A DNA stretch of 64,000 nucleotides from Streptomyces sp. DHE7-1 (GTDB taxonomy: Bacteria; Actinomycetota; Actinomycetes; Streptomycetales; Streptomycetaceae). The stretch is from assembly GCA_016432725.1 (NCBI GenBank), contig JACJDG010000003.1, positions 7,408,001-7,472,000 on the forward strand, written 5' to 3'. Numbering within the stretch: position 1 is the stretch's first letter; each line of letters starts with the position of its first letter. The notes beneath the pieces are model-generated. The model ran no database searches. It was given only the letters and a program-made list of their open reading frames with translations, and was not told where the DNA came from. Positions 60,519 through 64,000 of the stretch are shown here, piece by piece. Position numbers and translations under genes: made by a program.

Positions 60519-61454
60519 ATGAGCAGCTTCGACCTCAACCTGGCCCGGGTCTTCGTGCTGCTCTACGAGACCGGCAGCGTCACCGCGACCGCCGAGACTT
60601 TGCACGTCACCCAGCCCACCGTCAGCTACAGCCTGGGCAAACTCCGCCGCCACTTCGGCGACGACCTCTTCCGCCGGACGGGCCGCGGTCTCACCCCGAC
60701 CGCCGGCGCCCGCCGCCTGTACGAGCCGCTGCAGCGCGCCCTCGCCGACATCGACGGGGCGATCCGGCAGTCCGACGACTTCGACCCGGCGACCATGGGG
60801 GGCCGCTTCACCGTCTCCTTCTCCGACCTGGGCGAAGTGACCCTGCTGCCACGCCTGGTGGCCGCGGCGCGCGAGCGCGCGCCCCGGGTGTCCTTCGCCG
60901 TCCGCTCCCTGGACGTGGACGAGGCCGAGAGCCGGCTCCGCAGCGGCGAACTCGACGCCTTCGTCGCCACACCGGTGCTGACGTCCCACCGCACCGTGCG
61001 CATCCCGCTCTTCCACGAGCGCTACGTCGGCATGGTCGCCGCCGACCACCCCCGTGTCCGCGGCGCCTGCGTCACCCTGGCCGAACTCGCCGCCGAGCAC
61101 CACGCGTCGGTGTACGGGCCCAGCGGCCACGTCGTCCCGCGGTCGCTGCTGGCCACCCACGGACTGCTGGACCGCGTGGCCGTGGACGCCACCCGCTTCT
61201 CGGTGCTGCCGTACCTGCTGGAGCGGACCGACCTGATCGCGATCGTCCCCGAGTACGTCGGCGAGGTCTTCACCGCCTCGCACCGCCTGCGGCTGGTCCG
61301 TCTGCCGTTCGACACCGAGCCGATCGAGATCGCCCTCTACGCCCGGCACGAGGCGTCCCGCAGCCCTTCGCAGCGCTGGCTGGTCCACTTCATGGCCGAG
61401 GTACTGGGCGAACTGGTCAGCCCCGCGCAACTGCCGCCGACCGCCATCCGGTAG
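60519..61454 (+). CDS. LysR-family regulator, probably of the benzoylformate operon
   Basis: 311 residues. GSVTATAETLHVTQPTVSYS is the helix-turn-helix (NodD/NahR-like subgroup), followed by FGDDLFRRTGRGLTPT and a periplasmic-binding-like effector domain. Divergent position and subgroup suggest activation by an aromatic acid. ATG 60519 is preferred over an upstream in-frame codon. Confidence 0.88.
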   Translation: MSSFDLNLARVFVLLYETGSVTATAETLHVTQPTVSYSLGKLRRHFGDDLFRRTGRGLTPTAGARRLYEPLQRALADIDGAIRQSDDFDPATMGGRFTVSFSDLGEVTLLPRLVAAARERAPRVSFAVRSLDVDEAESRLRSGELDAFVATPVLTSHRTVRIPLFHERYVGMVAADHPRVRGACVTLAELAAEHHASVYGPSGHVVPRSLLATHGLLDRVAVDATRFSVLPYLLERTDLIAIVPEYVGEVFTASHRLRLVRLPFDTEPIEIALYARHEASRSPSQRWLVHFMAEVLGELVSPAQLPPTAIR

Positions 61455-61553
61455 GGCGCGCTCTTCTGGCGGTGCGGCGCCGTCTCCCGCACCGTGGAGG
61501 GGAGTGGATGGACCGTCCAGGCGGGCGCACGTTCCGCGAGAGAGGTGGGACAC

Positions 61554-61997
61554 GTGGACAGCAATGTCTCCGGGCCGAAGGTCGTGGTCGGCGTCGACGG
61601 CTCGCCGTCCTCGTACGCGGCGCTGCGCTGGGCCGTGCGCTACGCCGATCTGGTCGGCGCCACCGTGGACGCCGTCACCGCGTGGGAGCTGCCGGGCCTG
61701 TACGGCTGGTCGGGGCCCGCGGTGGACATGGACGTCGACCGGGACGAGGCCCGGGACCGGATGCGGCAGGAACTCAGCGACGTGCTCGGCGCGGACGCGG
61801 CCGGCTCGGTGCGGACCCATGTGGTGCACGGCAACCCCGCCGAGGTGCTGCTGCGCGCCGCCGAGGGAGCCGAGGCGCTGGTCGTCGGCAGCCGGGGCAG
61901 GGGCGGTTTCGCCCGGGCCCTGCTGGGCTCCGTCGGCCAGCACGTGACGCAGCACGCGACCTGCCCGGTCGTGCTGGTGCGCCCCGAGCCGAAGTAG
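61554..61997 (+). CDS. Universal stress protein (UspA family)
   Basis: 147 residues, one Usp domain: VVVGVDGSPSSYAALRWAV at the start and the ATP-binding GSRGRGGFARALLGS (GxxG-x9-GS) near the end. GTG 61554 follows GGTGGGA. It heads a cluster with CBS, STAS and alcohol dehydrogenase genes like the dormancy/hypoxia cluster of S. coelicolor. Confidence 0.92.
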   Translation: MDSNVSGPKVVVGVDGSPSSYAALRWAVRYADLVGATVDAVTAWELPGLYGWSGPAVDMDVDRDEARDRMRQELSDVLGADAAGSVRTHVVHGNPAEVLLRAAEGAEALVVGSRGRGGFARALLGSVGQHVTQHATCPVVLVRPEPK

Positions 61998-62012
61998 GCC
62001 CGCCCGGGGCGG

Positions 62013-62696
62013 TCACTCGGTGGCGGCGCCCTGCCCGGCCACCGCGCCGTGGCCTTCCGGCGGCAGATCGAACCGTACGTCGACCACGCCCTCGACGGCC
62101 CTGACCAGGCGGGCGGCCACCGGTACCAGGGCGGTGTCGCGCACCCTGCCGACGAGCGTCACCACCCCGTCCTCGACCACCACGTGCAGGGACGAGGCCG
62201 GCGGCGGGAAGAGGTAGGACACGATCTCGCGCCGGACCTGCTCGGCGATGTCCTCGTCCCCGCGCAGGAAGACCTTGAGCAGATCGGCGCGGCTCACCAC
62301 GCCCTGCAGCAGCCCGAGTTCGTCGACCACCGGCAGCCGCTTCACCGCGGCCCGCGCCATCACCCGGGCGGCCTCGGCCAGGGTGGCGTCGGCCCGTACG
62401 GTCACGGCGGGCGAGGACATCAGGTCCCCGGCGCTGAGCGCGCCGGCCTTGGCCAGGTCGGCGGGGCGGCGCAGCCGCGTGTACTCCTCGGAGGGGTCGT
62501 CCCGCAGCTCCTCCGTCGGCAGCAGGTCGGCCTCGGAGACCACACCGACGACCCGGCCCTCGCCCTCGATCACCGGCAGGGCGCTGACTCGCCAGTCCTG
62601 CATCATCTCCACGATCTCCTTGAACGGGGCCCGGCGGCCGACCGCGGCGACCGTGTGCGTCATGACGTCGCTGACGATGTGCGGGGTGCCGTACAT
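62013..62696 (-). CDS. CBS-pair and BON-domain protein
   Basis: 227 residues: two CBS motifs (about 5-70, VSDVMTHTVAAVGRRAPFKE; about 90-150, LMSSPAVTVRADATLAEAA) and a C-terminal BON domain (about 160-220, VVVEDGVVTLVGRVRDT). CBS pairs bind adenosyl ligands; in Streptomyces such proteins belong to hypoxia/dormancy regulons. Convergent with the Usp gene. Confidence 0.9.
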   Translation of the reverse strand: MYGTPHIVSDVMTHTVAAVGRRAPFKEIVEMMQDWRVSALPVIEGEGRVVGVVSEADLLPTEELRDDPSEEYTRLRRPADLAKAGALSAGDLMSSPAVTVRADATLAEAARVMARAAVKRLPVVDELGLLQGVVSRADLLKVFLRGDEDIAEQVRREIVSYLFPPPASSLHVVVEDGVVTLVGRVRDTALVPVAARLVRAVEGVVDVRFDLPPEGHGAVAGQGAATE

Positions 62697-62768
62697 GGGG
62701 ACTCCAGGGGGGACTCGGCGGTCGGCGGCGGATCCGGCGGTGGGCCGGGTCCTGCGGCGGCCCGGGTG

Positions 62769-63110
62769 CTAGGGCAGTCGCGAGTGCACCTCGAAGACCC
62801 CTCCCAGGCCCGTGAGGCGCAGCATGCGCAGGAAGCCGGTGCTGTCGTCGGCGACCAGCCGCAGCCGGCCCCGGCGCTCCAGCGCCCGGTTCCGGGTCCG
62901 GCACAGGACGCTCAGCCCGGCGCAGTCGATGAAGGTGGCCGGACGCAGGTCGAGCACCAGATCGGGGCGCGGGCCCGCGGTGAGCGTGTCGAGCCGCTCG
63001 GCCAGCTCGTCCGCGGACAGCAGGTCTATCTCCCCGTTCAGGGCCACGACGGTCGCGCCGTCCCCGCGGAGCGCGGAGGCCGGGCCGGGCGTCGTGTGGT
63101 TCTCGGACAT
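62769..63110 (-). CDS. STAS-domain anti-sigma factor antagonist
   Basis: 113 residues, a lone STAS domain: VVALNGEIDLLSADELAERL and LDLRPATFIDCAGLSVLC. The usual phosphorylated Ser next to Asp is Cys here (DCAG), so control by a kinase may be lost or shifted. ATG 63110; RBS weak. Divergent from the alcohol dehydrogenase gene. Confidence 0.85.
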   Translation of the reverse strand: MSENHTTPGPASALRGDGATVVALNGEIDLLSADELAERLDTLTAGPRPDLVLDLRPATFIDCAGLSVLCRTRNRALERRGRLRLVADDSTGFLRMLRLTGLGGVFEVHSRLP

Positions 63111-63145
63111 GCAACGAGACAACCGCCCGCGGGGGTCCCGGCGGA

Positions 63146-63163
63146 AGGGCCGGTCGGCCCCAT
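63146..63163. promoter_or_regulatory. DevR/OsdR-like inverted repeat, copy 1
   Basis: AGGGCCGGTCGGCCCCAT contains the dyad GGGCC-GGTC-GGCCC. An exact second copy lies at 63272-63289 in the same divergent region; it resembles sites of NarL-type dormancy regulators. Confidence 0.5.
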
Positions 63164-63271
63164 CCCGGGCACGACGTGACCCCGGGACCCGTGGGCGGGC
63201 GGCGCCCCGGGGTCCGGAAGGGGGTCCGGCGGGGGCGATGGGACCGGACGGGCGCCCTCCGGCCGGTGGCG

Positions 63272-63289
63272 AGGGCCGGTCGGCCCCAT
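63272..63289. promoter_or_regulatory. DevR/OsdR-like inverted repeat, copy 2
   Basis: Exact copy of the 18 bases at 63146-63163, 126 bases away and about 130 bases before the dehydrogenase start. The 307-base region between the two genes has no other feature. Confidence 0.5.
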
Positions 63290-63417
63290 GCGGGACCCCC
63301 GCGCACCGCACAAGCTGAACATGTGGGGCACTTCCGGTACCTCGCCGGAGTCCGTCCGGCGCCCGCACGTCCGCCGGAGGTCCTGGTCCCGCGCCAGACC
63401 GAGAGGTGAGGAGCGTC

Positions 63418-64000
63418 ATGAAGGGCTATGTCTTCCACGGTCCCGGGCAGGCCTCCTGGCAGGACGTCCCGGACCCGGCGATCAAGGAGCCGACCGACGC
63501 GATCGTACGGGTCGGCGCCGTGACCATCTGCGGGACGGACCTGCACATCCTCAAGGGCGACGTGCCCGAGGTACGCCCGGGCACCGTGCTCGGCCACGAG
63601 GCGGTCGGCGAGATCGTCGAGGTCGGCAGCGACGTGAACACCGTGCGCCCCGGCGACCGGGTGCTGATCTCCTGCATCAGCTCCTGCGGCCGGTGCCGCT
63701 TCTGCCGGGACGGCTCCTACGGCCAGTGCCGCGGCGGCGGTGGCTGGATCCTCGGCCACCTGATCGACGGCACCCAGGCCGAGTACGTCCGCGTCCCCTA
63801 CGCCGACCTGTCCGTGCACCCGCTGCCCGGCGCGGTCCGCAGTGAGGACGCGGTACTGCTGGCCGACATCTTCCCCACCTCGTACGAGGTGGGCGTCCTC
63901 AACGGGCGGGTCCGTCCCGGTGACACCGTCGCCGTCGTCGGCGCCGGTCCCATCGGCCTCGCGGCGATCATCACGGCGCACCTGTTCTCGCCCGAGCGGA
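63418..64000 (+). CDS. Zinc-dependent alcohol dehydrogenase (N-terminal part, cut by window edge)
   Basis: The first 194 residues are present. Catalytic zinc ligands: Cys in TICGTDLHILKGD and the His-Glu of VLGHEAVGEI. Structural-zinc cysteines: SCGRCRFCRDGSYGQC. The NADP/NAD fold starts with VAVVGAGPIGLAA. ATG 63418 follows GAGGTGAGGAG. It may serve redox balance at low oxygen. Confidence 0.92.
   Translation, partial: MKGYVFHGPGQASWQDVPDPAIKEPTDAIVRVGAVTICGTDLHILKGDVPEVRPGTVLGHEAVGEIVEVGSDVNTVRPGDRVLISCISSCGRCRFCRDGSYGQCRGGGGWILGHLIDGTQAEYVRVPYADLSVHPLPGAVRSEDAVLLADIFPTSYEVGVLNGRVRPGDTVAVVGAGPIGLAAIITAHLFSPER

Overview
The window is very GC-rich (third codon positions almost all G or C) and looks like the chromosome of a Streptomyces or close relative. 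It carries a chaplin, a sortase LAxTG surface protein, CebR-, DasR- and DmdR-type operators, a furA-katG pair, an RsbRST module, SpoIIE-type phosphatases, leaderless-looking starts and many four-base start/stop overlaps. From memory, pyruvate carboxylase and furA-katG occur in the same arm region of S. coelicolor (about SCO0546 to SCO0561); I could not check this.

Layout. 1-9.0 kb: end of a GH15 glycosidase, a multidomain SpoIIE phosphatase, a YkvA-like membrane protein, an unknown protein, an iron-box-preceded ferredoxin reductase and a secreted NlpC/P60 peptidase. 9.4-19.3 kb: LAETG-anchored DUF1996 protein, acetyltransferase behind a perfect CebR box, lipoprotein, methyltransferase, flavodoxin-like protein, a three-gene operon (pseudo-lipase/acetoacetate-decarboxylase-like fusion, helical protein, acylphosphatase), small secreted protein and aldo/keto reductase. 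19.7-31.5 kb: pyruvate carboxylase, GH18 chitinase under a 34-bp DasR-like palindrome, thioesterase, flavin monooxygenase, inositol-monophosphatase-like protein, secreted beta-helix protein with two F5/8C domains, chaplin. 31.5-36 kb: stress-signalling operon rsbR-rsbS-rsbT-phosphatase-phosphatase. 36-41.6 kb: SRPBCC protein, acyltransferase, tRNA-like gene, furA-katG. 41.8-49.5 kb: membrane protein, beta-lactamase locus (lactamase, divergent LysR and penicillin-recognising-like protein), phosphotransferase, second tRNA-like gene, polysaccharide deacetylase, RidA, undecaprenyl diphosphate synthase. 49.6-54.1 kb: TAXI lipoprotein with a two-component pair and an MFS carrier. 54.3-61.5 kb: another SpoIIE phosphatase and a mandelate-type pathway (benzoylformate decarboxylase, benzaldehyde dehydrogenase, aromatic-acid transporter) with a divergent LysR regulator. 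61.5-64 kb: Usp, CBS-BON, STAS and zinc alcohol dehydrogenase genes, like dormancy/hypoxia clusters, with two identical DevR/OsdR-like inverted repeats.

Two points dominate. First, about 20 genes are split by single-base frameshifts. I count 28, and every one is repaired by adding one base (nearly always G or C, usually in a homopolymer), so I treat them as likely sequencing deletions and give repaired gene extents. Second, two near-identical 170-bp modules 8.5 kb apart each hold a serine-tRNA-like gene with a 14-nt anticodon loop. They differ in the RNA at one base, which would change a UGA anticodon to CGA.
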